DNA from: Fomitopsis serialis
Lineage: Eukaryota; Basidiomycota; Agaricomycetes; Polyporales; Fomitopsidaceae
Assembly (NCBI RefSeq): GCF_022376445.1
Contig: NW_025955188.1
Span: 1-61,829 of the forward strand
DNA: 61,829 bases
Reading direction: 5' to 3'
This document shows positions 46,201 to 57,135 of the stretch, in pieces. A program made the translations under genes and the position numbers. Position 1 is the stretch's first letter, and each line of letters begins with the position of its first letter. The notes below the pieces were generated by a model. The model did no database searches and was not told the DNA's origin. It worked only from the letters and a program-made list of their open reading frames with translations.

Positions 46201-46769
46201 ACACGTACCTTGCGGACGACGTCGAGAAGGCCGCCGACCCTGTCGCGTGGTGGTATGAGCGACGCGCGAAGTACCCGAACCTCTCGCGCATGGCCATCAG
46301 CTACCTTACAATCCCTGGTATGACCAATTATCTACTCTAATCAGTTTTCGTGCATTACTTATGGTATCTGGTACAGCGACGTCTGCCGACGTTGAACGCG
46401 TGTTTAGTCGCGGCCGTCTCATTCTCCCGCACATCCGCAACGGCATGTCGTCGCAATCGATCCGGGCACTCTTGTGCCTTGGTGATTGGTGCCGACTTGG
46501 CCTTGTTGAGGACGATGACGTGCGCGCGGTCGCCGCCGAGGCTGATGATGGTGCAGAGTAGCTAGGGTGGGACAGTGTTATGTACAAAACATCATGTAGT
46601 AGCTGATTCGACGAATTCATGTGCTATACCTGCGACATACCCGCGACCCGCACATGACCCGCGTCGACCCGTCTGCCACCCGTACCCGCTGTGGCGGGTC
46701 CGTACCCCTGCCGGGTAAGGGTACGGGTCTACCTCGGGATACCCCCGGGTATACCCGTGCTCTGCCCTA
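43213..46769 (+). mobile_element. Complete hAT transposon
   Basis: 3557 bp with 18-bp terminal inverted repeats TAGGGCAGAGCAGGGGTA (one mismatch to the other end) and a perfect 8-bp duplication GACAGTTC (43205-43212 and 46770-46777), both classic hAT features. Subterminal regions on both sides are crowded with GGGTA/TACCC and ACCCG motifs (43226-43320 and 46625-46765). It encodes an apparently intact transposase, so it may be an active autonomous copy. Confidence 0.95.
43486..46561 (+). CDS. hAT-family transposase
   Basis: Starts MSLKRPAESSEISPNMGKRM, with a basic N-terminus, then a BED-like zinc finger (SPVYAFYKAEV ... VFHCANRGCDVSIKRW ... GNLRKHVKVCFG). The catalytic part has FTTDCWTSP (first Asp, ~44618), LAITADNASANDVMIDELVE (second Asp) and the Cys/His insertion element AHARCFDHTLNLIVKTL. 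The C-terminal hATC dimerisation module follows: ADPVAWWYERRAKYPNLSRM, then ATSADVERVFSRGRLILPHI. About nine short GT-AG introns (for example 43886-43934, 44540-44590, 45244-45291, 45559-45621); stop TAG 46559-46561. Frames join without breaks at every intron I checked, so it looks functional. An acidic insert (DLDDDDGIEEWD) is present in the middle. Confidence 0.93.
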
Positions 46770-47497
46770 GACAGTTCGACTTACCCACAACGCATGCAAG
46801 CAGCACCACTTCCGTCAGTGGTACCCGACTTATCGGCCCGCTCCCGGTGTCGGACGTGGAGTCTGATGACGACGGCTTGGAGACCGTTGTGTTTATCCCG
46901 CCGAGACGATCACGCAGCAAGACCGCATCGGCACCCGTAGGCTTGGCGGAAGGAGTGGGATTGTCGGCTGGTGGCTCAAGTGTGGGCGGAGTGCAGGGAC
47001 CGTCGATTATGGCCGTCGGACGCCAATCCCCTATGCCGATAGAGATCTCAAGCGACGACGATACTGAATCTGAGGTGGACGACGGTGTGGAAGACGGTCC
47101 AGTCAATGTGTTGGCTGGGCGGGCAATACAGACTCCGCCGCCGCATGGGAGTTCGCTGGAGGGTCCAGAGTCTCCCCCTTACCGGAGTGCAACCCCGATC
47201 GATGTCTCATCCACTGATGAGACTGATTCCGATCTGGAGACGGGAACACCCATCAGGCCCTCCATGGCGGTTCCAAAGACCACGCCGAACGCAATCATTG
47301 CCGACGATACGGCGCCAACGACCCCGTTGCGACCAGTCCTCGGGAGTCCTGTCAGCCTGGAAAGGTCACTGGTTGAAGAGCGACGGGGTCTACCCGCAAC
47401 GGAGGATAGGCAGAACTGGCGAGGTCTGCCAGACATCGCAAAGCCGATTGCACGAAAGAAAGGTGAGTTGTCACGGTGACCTTTTTATGCGTCCCAG

Positions 47498-47648
47498 GTC
47501 GGAAGTCCGACCGCGGGCGTCCGACCGCGGGCGTCCGACCGCGGGCGTCCGAAGTCGGGCGTCCGAAGTCGGGCGTCCGAAGTCGGGCGTCCGAAGTCGG
47601 GCGTCCGAAGTCGGGCGGTCGATGTCGGATGTCTGACAGCGGACGGTC
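47498..47648. repeat. 14-bp minisatellite array F
   Basis: Ten or so units: first three with GACCGC as spacer (GGGCGTCCGACCGC), then five with GAAGTC. It lies inside an intron of cargo 7 rather than between genes. Confidence 0.85.
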
Positions 47649-47713
47649 AGCCGCATGGTGGTGCCTTGTTTGATGACCTGTCTATGTTCATAAAACTGAC
47701 AAGGACATGTTTG

Positions 47714-48157
47714 ACAGGAAATCGTCCTGTATTCGAAGTCCCCAAGAAGTCTACAAATCCAAATTCGTTCTTGGGAGGGGTGCCGGGACCATCGCGCCCG
47801 AAGTCGAACGCCCAGCTGCATGGTAGTCCCTCGTTAGATGCCCTGACCATGTTCATGATGCTAACAATGATCTGATTTACAGGAAAGGATCTTCTCTTCG
47901 GCTTCAACGATGAGTCTACGAACCCGAATCCGTTCTCGCGAGGGGTGCCGGGACCATCGCGCCCGAAGTCGGACGCCGAGCCGTATGGTAGTCCCCGTTT
48001 TGGTGCCTCGTCTACGCTCATGAAGCTAACAATGACATTTTGTACAGGAGCGGGTCTTCGCTTCCGCATGAACGACGAGTTCAAAGGCCGATCTCCTTTT
48101 GTGCGAGGGGTGCCTGGACCTTGGCGCTCCACCGTGGCGTCCACCGAGGAATCTCAG
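47714..48157 (+). repeat. Three tandem exon-intron modules in cargo 7
   Basis: Exons at ~47718-47821, ~47881-47989 and ~48049-48157 share the ending GVPGPSRPKS(N/D)A or a variant, and the start G(N/K/A)xxxxF. The introns between them are related too (GGTAGTCCC at the 5' side, TTCATGATGCTAACAATGA or CTCATGAAGCTAACAATGA near the 3' side). Period ~165 bp. Confidence 0.85.
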
Positions 48158-48599
48158 TGTAAGATCTTTCATGTTGTTAAAATGCTTCGCATTTGACTTC
48201 GCTCCTCAGTTGAGGGCGAGTTCGTGAAGGGCCCCCGCTATGACGCGCCCGTGCCTCGAATGGTGGAACACGACATTCAGCAAGGCGCGGTCCTCCGTGC
48301 GCGATTGGAGGCTTTACGCGAGCTGCAGCGGGCCAACAGGCGGGGTGGCGAGATTCTCGCAAAGATGGCGAAATACTACGGGACGGCGGACAAGGAGTAG
48401 GACATGTTGTAGACATGTTGTAGTTTCATTTTGGCTAGAAGTTACGATCAAATACATGTGGAATGTGGTGCCATCAGGAATTTGACCACGAAGCTGCCGG
48501 ATTCGAGAGGTCCAGTGAGAATGTGGATCACTGGAGGAATTCCGGAAAAAGGGGCGGGCAATGGCATGGGAGCCGGTGTGTCGCAGCCTACAAGTGGAA

Positions 48600-49317
48600 T
48601 CATTGTTGTCATGTCAGCCGATCAGCCAGTTTGTCACGGATAACCGTGAGAGAGACGTTATGATGGACACTACATCTAGCGCAGGGTAGAACCTCGGCCG
48701 GCTCGGACCGGACGGTCGTGAAAAGAGCAGGCCGAGGCGGGCGTAACGAGCCGATGGCTCGTCGGCCAACGTGGTGCAAACGTAGTGTCTCATGCCGGCC
48801 GGCGTGTACATGATGATGCAGTCTCAAGACGGCCGACGTGTAGATGATGATACAGTGGCATGATGGCCGTCCATGTTGACCGGATCGTGTCTGAATGACA
48901 ACCCACCAGGTAGTACCGGACAAGGCACACAGCGGCCGACTGGGACTCGATGACAGATTTTGTTGGCGGCCGAGCGGGTGGCAATGGTGTCGGCCGTCTG
49001 TGCTTCAGTGGACTGTTTGACGATCGGCCGACGTGCTAACTACCAATCGACAGCAACGTGAATTGCGCTCTGGTATTACGATTGTAGGCCGGCCCGAACA
49101 GAATGCTCATGTCACACGTCGGCCTACCGGATAACATTGTCGGAGTCTCACGTCGGCCGACATGGTAAACATTGTCAGAGTCTGTGACGTCGGCCGCCCC
49201 GCATGGAATTGTGTCAGTCATATACTTCCGAGGTGGTCGACCGAGCGGGCGCTGACTCAATCGTCCTCGCCGTCGGCCGACTCGGGAATACCCACTAAAG
49301 TCTCACGGTCGGCCGAC
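48600..49317. repeat. KDZ right subterminal array of GTCGGCCGAC
   Basis: Exact copies at 49152, 49272 and 49308, plus many variants (near 48691, 48764, 48830, 48933, 48990, 49025, 49118, 49191). Mirrors the left array. No gene. Confidence 0.83.
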
Positions 49318-49371
49318 GTCGGGTGGCCGGGCAACAATAAGTGAATCTCATGTTGGGTGGCCGGGCACCAA
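49308..49371 (-). repeat. KDZ element right terminal inverted repeat
   Basis: Reverse complement starts TTGGTGCCCGGCCACCC and matches the left terminus at 60 of 64 positions without gaps. Confidence 0.88.
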
Positions 49372-50821
49372 TGGACTGTTTAGCTCGATTGGCTCTAATA
49401 ACGTCCAGAAAGCGAATCGTAGGTATGTTGCAGCTCTAGGGGGGACCGTTATTCGCGTCCTGATTGGCCAGAAACAGTCCGAGCACATCGGGTTTGCCCA
49501 ATTTGGTTAGGAAACAAATAGACACAAATGTTCGATTCACGGGGGCGCCCGCAAAACTCACCTCTTGCGTGTGCAATCTACAAGGTGCTACATCCGTCCT
49601 TCTACCCTCTACCCAGGTGCACCCTCTTGCCTCTTATCCTGTTCCCCGTGTCCCTTCCTTGCCACTCGCCGAATCACACATCAAGACTCAACAAGTACGT
49701 CCGATGGCACGTCAATGAGCACATGCGAATGGCGCGTCGGCATGGCCAATGCCCAGCTACTTACATCGAGACATCTCGCAGCATAGTAAGCATGGACTGC
49801 ATCCGTGTAAGGAGGAAGCTAACCGACTCGACTTGAAGGGCTGCAGCGTGCACGTTGAGGTAGAACTGCACAGCGAGAACAGCCCCGATCAGGAGACACT
49901 TCACAACGGGCGCAACATCGGGAAGACCCTCCCTGCGGACTACACACGCAGCATCATGCACACCGTCGTCATCGATGGCATCGACCGCAGCCCGTACGCC
50001 CCCTCCTCCTCTTCTCAAAGACCGCCACCAAACTATCCGCCATCCCAGCTGCTGCGGTACGCACATGCCCACCATCCACGACCTCTTCGTTGTCCCGCAC
50101 ACGGAGTTGCTCGCCACGCGCGCGAGCTCGACCTCCGTGCGGCTCAGCTGTGGGATGCTGCAAGTCCCTGAACACGTTGTGGAGGGCGTGGAGGAGCGCA
50201 ACTGCAGGACGAAACATGCGGAGGACGTCGAGGCTGAGCTTGCGGGGTAACGAACAGGCAGGTGAAGGACAGGGGAATGACGGTGATCTTGTCTGCCTAT
50301 TACATAGTGCTTAGTATACTCCCCAATGTCGATATTATGCACGAATAATGAAGCACTATACGACCACCGCATTTGTCACAGCGGGATAATTTGTCGCGGC
50401 CTCAAACATACCAAATCGGGAAGGCTGCCGCTTAATCCCTTGGCCCTTTACTTACAGTGTCCACGAACTGCATCAAGGCTTGAAGTTGAAGCAGTAAGTC
50501 ACAATTGGCATTGCAATGAATGTATTCCTACTAGGTGTATGTCGTGGCGCACGACATACATGCTGTCCATCTGCTGGATCTCGATACAGGGTATCTAGGC
50601 ACGGTGCATAAATCACTATAAACGGCAGTGTATCTAGGCCCAGAAACCGTCAGATCACAAATCACGATTGCATTACCCGATCCGGGCCCGCAGCGGCACC
50701 CAAAGTGGAAGAGTGTGCAATACGACCTATTTAGGGTAGGGCCGCCGCCGCGAGCTCTCCCCGGCGCCGGATGACCTAAGCTGTCCCCAAAGGGCAGCTG
50801 CCTCTTTAGGTAGTGAGTGCG
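49372..50821. other. Right flank of KDZ element, no recognised gene
   Basis: Several overlapping frames occur at 49750-50320 on both strands, with codon-like GC bias but no motif I can name; possibly a degraded host gene. 50640-50820 is GC-rich and featureless. No TIR-like or LTR-like boundary is seen beyond the inverted repeat at 50822. Confidence 0.4.
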
Positions 50822-50943
50822 GCGCCTCGCTCATACATGAGCGAGTGGCGGCTCATGTATGAAAGGCGCCCTCCAGTAAGTACAGGCCTTTCATGTATAC
50901 ACCCTTTTGCGCTAACTACAGGTATTCTATACATAGGCCTGCC
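50822..50943 (-). repeat. Inverted-repeat partner, right copy
   Basis: Reverse complement of 20583-20703 over ~120 bp, including the internal hairpin TCATACATGAGC/GCTCATGTATGA. The two copies enclose the KDZ element with flanks of ~1.5 kb on each side. Confidence 0.85.
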
Positions 50944-51745
50944 AGCACCTGGTGAGGGGTAGGGGTGGTGGTCATGGGTGTGGAGGTCGAGGACATAGAT
51001 ACGAGAGTTGCCGAGGCCGTCACTAGTTAGTTTGACGTAGCCATGTACTTGCCCCGGAGTCCTACCAATGTAGCGACACTTCTAAACCGCTCGCCTCTGC
51101 CACTAAGGGTTCCGAACATTGACGCTTGAGCTTCGAACATCGGGCGGTTCCCTCGAACGGACGGACAGTGCGTCGACCGTTCTGACTTAGTGTGCTGTTG
51201 TATTGACCGTAAATGGCGTTTTCGGTGGGTAGGTGAGCTAAGGGCTCATCATCGCACGCGGAATGATTCCGATATGTTCTCTTCCTCAAACTATTCACAG
51301 CCGACGAGACATATCGCGGCGGTGGTGGCTGCAATTTGTACTTAACCATTGCTCCATATTGAAGCGATAATGCCCCGGGATGTTATATGAGGATCATGAG
51401 GGCATCTTGGTACGCAGAGGAGGAGGGTAAGATGGAGGCTCAGGTACTTAAGGTTGGCCTCATTCAGATCCATCCAACGGAAATGGCCGAGCGTTACAAA
51501 GTGTGACAAAATATGGCCATTAAGTGAAGAATTCATACTAGATTGTGTACTCGTACTGTACCATTCAAATGACAACGAATAAATCTTCAATCGAGGTCTC
51601 CGGACACGAACTCTTTCACGAAATCATCGCGCGCAGTGTTGTCTTAGTGTAGTGCAGTTTACACGACCGCAGAACATATCCGGCGAGTAGGCGCCCGCCG
51701 CATACCGAACGTGGTTCCGTCCCTACGGTTGCACCATCACCTACG
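50944..51745. other. Intergenic region upstream of IS630/Tc1-type transposase
   Basis: A minus-strand fragment just outside the inverted repeat (50950-51055) reads like a protein piece (GYVKLTSDGLGNSRIYVLDL), perhaps the cut end of a host gene. The rest shows nothing recognisable, and no convincing terminal inverted repeat for the downstream transposase. Confidence 0.4.
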
Positions 51746-54554
51746 ATGCCTAAACGAAAGCATGCCTGGCGATTCGCGAACCTCGGTATTCCGAGAAAGA
51801 AGTCTAAGAAGCAGGGTCAGTCAGAAAGTGGGCAAAACAAAGAGAATGTGAGTACCAAAGTTTTCGGAACCTCTTGCATGGCAATTGACCATTGCGACGA
51901 GTAGGCTAGTGTCGAGGAGCACGTATCCTCTCAGCCGGTGCCGCAAACAGCGGGGCCTGTATTCTCTGGGTTACGATCCATCTGTCAACAATTCCATAAC
52001 CGTCGCAGTCAGTCTCCTGAGCCAGCATCCGTATCAGAAGCGACCTCCGAGTCGGACGCAGACTCACCTCCGAGCAAGGTTCCTTGAACCTCTCCAGAGT
52101 CCTCCGAAACACCCATGCATGACCCGACTTCATCACGCAATGCTGTCGATGACGCGAGTGATTCCGCGTCGAACTTGGATCCCGGTGTTCAGCTGTGGAA
52201 GGTAACCGCAGATCTCTTCTTCCCGCGCCCAGACAGCCACACACCGATCTCGCCACGCTCTCGCTGCGCTTCTGAGCCCGTTGATGGTCTGTCCGAGGGT
52301 TGTCCTGATGCCATGCAGGCTGTGGATACCTTTTCCGGGTCCTGTGGTATTGAGAGACTGCCTTCCGAGTCTCCGAGTCCATGTCCAATGAACATCGACT
52401 CCGAGTTGTTGCCAGAGCCTGCTCCATATCTCAGCGAGGTATTCGAGTCTGTGGGCGAGCTGGAACCTGACCTTGTGAGCATACCTGATTCGACACATCA
52501 GGTCGGAGACTCCGAGGATGATGAGGATGACCCCGAGCCTGAGGATGATGTTGAGTTGGGCATGGAGGATCAGAGGCGAGGAGATGATGAAGAAGCAGAG
52601 TCTGACCTTGAACTCGATGACCCCGGCCGCGGTAATCCATCTCCCCAAACACACAGCCCCAGCATTCCGGAACCTAACGTTGATCCGAAAGCCCGTCAGG
52701 CTCCATCTCTTGAGGCCGCGAAGGCTGCACTTGCCGACCTCAAGGTCCTGCTACATCCACCTCGAAGTGGGTATGGCTACAAGGATGCGAAGCTCGATTG
52801 CGTCCTGCGCGAACGTCTTGAGGGCATGCACCGCCTTCTGTGCATCTATACGGATCCGACGCCCTCGGCGAACTTGCGTTGTGGCAACCGAGCAGGTCAG
52901 ACCCATTGGATCTCGGCATCGCTTCAGGTCGCAAAGGGCGAGGGGTTGGGTCCGTGGCATGCCCGGTGTGTGCGACGCCGAGCGCAGGCATATGTTCGTG
53001 ATCGCAACAGCCTACCGCACAACCTGTATGGGACATGGGCACGATGTCAGTTGGATGATGAAGACTTCCGTCAGGAGCTGTTCCTGCACCTCCAGGGGAT
53101 TGGCGAGTATGTCAAAGCTGAAGACCTCGTACATTACCTGGATCGTCCGGATGTCAAGGAGCGGTGGAACACGAAGAAGACGATATCGCTTGCGACTGCG
53201 CAGCGATGGATGAAGCGGCTTGGTTATCGCTGGAAGGTGACGCCTAAGGGGCAGTACTCAGATGGGCACGAGCGAGACGATGTTGTTGCGTACCGACAAG
53301 GGACATTTCTGCCCAGATGGAAGGCGATGGAGCCACAGATGCGGGACTGGCGCCCTGATGGCGAGGAGGATAGGGGGCCCCTGCCTCAGAACCGCCGGAC
53401 GGTGGTCTGGTTCCACGACGAGTCAACGTTCTACGCACATGATCGCCGAAAGAAGCGTTGGGTTCACAAATCTGAAAAGGCCAAACCTTATCAGAAAGGC
53501 GAGGGGGCATCCCTCATGGTCGCTGACTTTGTCTCGGCGGATTATGGTTGGCTGCGTGCACCCGATCACTCATCGGACAACCCGGAGGAGGCGCGAGTGT
53601 TTTTCAAGGCAGGTTCAGGGCGTGATGGATATTTCACGAATGAGGAAATCCAGGCCCAGGCGGAGAAGGCGATTGACATTGTCCAGAAGCACTATCCGCA
53701 TGACCACCATGTGCTCGTCTTCGATAACGCACGCACCCACACCAAGCGAGCCGAGGACGCGCCATCTGCACGCAAGATGCCAAAGAACATTCCGAAGGAG
53801 GGGAAGAACTGGGGGGTGGAGGTCAGTGCCCGTGACGCAAATGGCAACATCATCTACGGCACCGATAGGAAGCCCACCAAGACTGTCGTGCAGATGGCAC
53901 CGGGCTATTTTACACCAAAGGGTGGCACAAACATTGTCCCACAGTCTTTTTATTTTCCGGATGGACATGCACGTGCCGGAACTTTCAAGGGGATGGCGGT
54001 GATCCTTGAAGAGCGAGGCTACGGGAACATGTCAAAAAAGCACACAGAGTGCAAGAATTTCAAGTGCGCACCGGGGGCGACAAATTGCTGTTGCCGACGG
54101 ATGCTCTTTGAGGAGACGGATTTTAAGACTGTGTCAAGCTTGCTCGAGTCGGCCTGCCAGGCACGCGGTGTTGAAGTCCTGTTCCTTCCAAAATTCCACT
54201 GCGAGCTCAATTTCATTGAGCAGTGCTGGGGTCATTCAAAACGAACTTACCGGTTGTTTCCCCCCTCGTCCAAGCAGGAGGATCTCCACAACAACGTGCT
54301 CAGTGCACTCGAATCGGTCCCATTGGAGACGATGCGACGGTGAGTAGGCTGTGTATGTGCGATCGTGATCAGAACCTGATCACTGCCGATGGGCCAGATA
54401 TGCCACGCGCTCGCGCCGCTTCATGGATGCATATCATAAAGGCCTCAACGGCGCGCAAGCCGCATGGGCATCGAGGAAATACCATAGCCATCGTACCGTC
54501 CCCGACACGATCATGCAGGACCTCACTTCCGCTGCGTCTGCAGGGTCTATTTAA
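51746..54554 (+). CDS. Tc1/mariner-IS630 superfamily transposase (DDE)
   Basis: Starts MPKRKHAWRFANLGIPRKKS, intron 51848-51904, then an acidic Ser/Pro region to ~52700, a helix-turn-helix-like part (ISLATAQRWMKRLGYRWKV) and the DDE core: VVWFHDEST, VLVFDNARTHTKR and CELNFIEQCWGHSKRTYR supply the three acidic residues. A last intron (54339-54397) leads to YATRSRRFMDAYHKGLNGAQ and stop TAA 54552-54554. An in-frame TGA at 52085-52087 interrupts the N-terminal region; either translation starts at MHDPTSS (52115) or this copy is inactivated. A Cys pair and triplet (KCAPGATNCCC, ~54063) is typical of the mushroom branch. No terminal inverted repeats were found, so element bounds are unknown. Confidence 0.85.
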
Positions 54555-54819
54555 TCAATGAGTAATGGAATTCGGATATCATACATTGACTACACATAAC
54601 TCTACTGTACTGCAGCACACCATAGTGAATGTTTTATGACGAAAGTGCCCGAGAGTTCAAAGCAACTCGGCGGTGAGTGTGCGCAGTGCATGATTGGCCC
54701 TCGCCGGCGCTACGAGTGTCACTGGATAAGTCCTCGGGGATAACGCCGAGTCACAGCGCGTCACGGAGCCCATTCAGTGGAAAACCTCGCTGTTAACGGT
54801 ACAGCCGGAGTGCATTTCG

Positions 54820-55245
54820 ACCGTTGCAAACGGTAGGGCCGCCTCCGGCCGGAGTAGTCCGGGTCTACCGTTAGCAACAATGCACCGCTTGCAACAGGCC
54901 GGCCGGGCTTTTGGCCGGGGTAATGTACCTGTTGTAAACAGTCCGGCTGGATAGGCAACGGTCCGGCCGGACCCATACAACATCACTGCAAACAGGCCGG
55001 GTGGAGGGCAGGGTTAGCACATGCAACAGAGCGGCCGGCCGGTCCACGTTGCAAACAGAGCGGCCGGACTCAGGCCCCACCACTTCAAATGTTCCGGCCA
55101 GGATAAAATCCTTTCATTGCAAGCGGACCGGCCGGAGTGAAGTCTATCTGGTCCAGAATGGGTTGGCCAGCCTAAACAAACTGACTCCACGAACAGGCCG
55201 GCCGGGCAGGAGTTGTCCTGCTTCAAACGGTCCGGCCGGTCACAG
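54820..55245. repeat. Left subterminal CCGGCCGG array of foldback element
   Basis: Repeated ACGGTCCGGCCGG and ACAGGCCGGCCGG motifs every ~35-60 bp, each often next to GTTGCAAAC or CTTCAAACGG. Matches the right array 57240-57780 in inverted sense. Confidence 0.8.
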
Positions 55246-55499
55246 CCCCCTGGGGGCTATTGAAATACTATATGTATTATGCACCTATGGGGTATACCAT
55301 CATTAGTAGATCACAGCATAATTTTCCCATGACTTAGGGATGCCTAGTGAAGCTGCAAAACACAAAACAGCCCCACTGGCTGGCCAAATTAACTGGCCAG
55401 AGATTTCACTCACCCAGGTTTTTGCTTTACTGGCCATAAAATTAGCCAGGGTGTCCCTACAGGGCCAAATCAATAGGCCGGACATTTCAAAACATTGGC

Positions 55500-55645
55500 C
55501 GGGCATTTTAGTTCATTGGCCGAAGCTTTTAATTCACTGGCCGAAGCTTTTACTTCATTGGCCAAAGCTTTTACTTCATTGGCCGAAGCTTTTCGTCACC
55601 GGCCGAAGCTTTGGATTGACCGGCCGAAGCTTCTACTTCACCGGC
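55500..55645. repeat. 21-bp tandem repeat in left foldback arm
   Basis: About seven units of GGCCGAAGCTTTTACTTCATT with small variations. The corresponding position of the right arm (56785-57130) carries a different repeat on the theme GAGCTCGGTGGTTTAACCTCGG, so the arms have been colonised by different repeats. Confidence 0.8.
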
Positions 55646-56784
55646 CGGCGAAAACAGCCGGTGCTCGGCAAAAAATGGCCGGCCGGTGGGCAAAAATGGC
55701 CGGCCGGTGGGCAAAACCGGCCGGGCTGTTGAATTACTATATGTGGAAATGTGGTATTGTCTGGAAGCCCTTCATTCATAGAGTCTAGTATTGATTTCCT
55801 AGTGTCCAAAGGTACATAGTTAGGCCAGGATATGCGAGACAAGATTTACTCACAGGCTTCTTTGCAAAACATGTTATTCAACTGCTGAAGCCAATATTCT
55901 TTGCCCACACTGTTTGACTATCTAGAATGTGTTATCACAATGCATAGAGTAGATCCCCAAAAGGAATAGTCTTATTCTTTGAAGCTGAATGCAGGACAAC
56001 AAATAAGGGGTAAGGTATAGTATACATGTCAAACAATGTTGACTTCCTGCAGCCAATCTACATTCCAAACACAGTTTCACAATCTAGAATGGTTCATTTA
56101 CACACAAGGAGTGAGTCGTCCAAAGGAATAGTCTTATTCACATGAGCTGAATGTGGTACAGAGTTAAGGGGATCATGCACAGGCCGGACCATCTCCTATG
56201 AGGATTGGCCGGCCGGACCATTACCAACAGTGGGTAGATGTTTCTGTGCCATTCTTGATTGCCAAACCTTGTGGGCAAAGCATATTGGCTTCAGGATGTG
56301 AACACAGTATAACATGTATACCCATATACCCACCCTCACCTTAACTCTGTACTGCATTCAGCTTGTGTGAATAAGACTATTCCTTTGGAGGACTCACTCA
56401 TTGTGAGGAAATGAATCATTCTAGATAGTCAAACACTATTTGGAAAGAATGTTGGCTGCAGGGAGTGAACATCATTATCCAACATGTATACCCCTTATCT
56501 CCTGTCCTGCATTCAGCTTCAAAGAATAAGACTATTCCTGTTGGGGATGTAGTCTGTGCATTGAAATAGCACATTCTAGATAGTCAAACATTGTGGGAAA
56601 AGAAAACTGGCCTCAGGAGTTGAATAGTATGTTCTCAGAGAAGCCTGTGAGCATTTTTTATTTTGTATTCTCTGACCTAACTAGGCATCTCTGTACACTA
56701 GGGAACATATACTGTACTCTGTGAATGAAGGGCTACCAGATGATACCAAATTTCCTTATATGGCAATCTGACGGCCCGGCCGTT

Positions 56785-57135
56785 TTTCACCGAGCTCGGT
56801 GGTTTAACCTCGGCCATTTCCGAGCTCAGTGCTTCAACAACAAACTTGGTCATTGAACACTCAGCTCGGCCCTTTAACTGGGCCCCTTAACACTGAGCTC
56901 AATGCTTTGATACTGACCTCGGCGGTTTTCACCGAGCTCGGCGCTCGAAACCTCGGCCCGAGCCTCGGCCATTTATCCTCGGCGCCGAGCCCGGCCAATT
57001 TTTCTCGGCCACCGAGCCTAGCTGTTTAACCTCGGTGGTTCAATACTGTGCTCAGTGGCTCACTATTGAGCTCGGTGGTTTGATACCGAGCTTGGTGGCT
57101 CATCTCTGGGCTCAGTGGTTAAATATTGAGCTTGG
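56785..57135. repeat. CTCGG tandem repeat in right foldback arm
   Basis: Degenerate ~20-25-bp units (GAGCTCGGTGGTTTAACCTC, GAGCTCAGTGCTTCAACA, and so on). No gene. Confidence 0.75.

Larger units (their letters stand above)
42530..48400 (+). pseudogene. KDZ cargo protein 7, interrupted by a hAT transposon
   Basis: Starts MSTSVIARMKKRD (42530). Small exons follow (DGHSGDAEQCARPAEQ; PFVIPTRARTIEPKRDADAM; VPLTPPRQFVMPQPP; PIPISSDSEPDGQF), and the frame is cut at 43212 by the hAT. It resumes in the same frame at 46778 after the 8-bp duplication (DLPTTHASSTT ... PIEISSDDDTESEVDDG ... IDVSSTDETDSDLE). Repeated I-S-S-D/E-acidic motifs resemble SUMO-interacting motifs (inference). Three tandem exons then each carry GVPGPSRPKS or GVPGPWRS, followed by a helical end (RARLEALRELQRANRR) and TAG 48398-48400. 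Without the hAT the gene looks intact. One intron contains array F. Confidence 0.7.
22216..49371. mobile_element. Giant KDZ-family DNA transposon (~27 kb) with cargo
   Basis: Defined by 64-bp terminal inverted repeats (22216-22279 and 49308-49371; 60 of 64 positions match, no gaps) and matching subterminal arrays of GTCGGCCGAC. It contains a KDZ transposase with cysteine cluster, a TET/JBP-type dioxygenase and about seven other genes in convergent/divergent pairs. KDZ transposons linked to TET/JBP genes are known from mushroom genomes; the size, cargo and repeat architecture here are what I see directly. An internal hAT (3557 bp plus an 8-bp duplication) is a later insertion, so the original length was about 23.6 kb. 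I found no clear target-site duplication. Confidence 0.87.

Noticed and set aside
22206..49381. Target-site duplication for the KDZ element
   Set aside because: Flanking bases (left ATGTCGGT, right TGGACTGT) do not match for any shift I tried, so none is claimed.
49750..50320. Overlapping frames as a host enzyme gene
   Set aside because: Neither strand gives a recognisable motif or a coherent exon chain.
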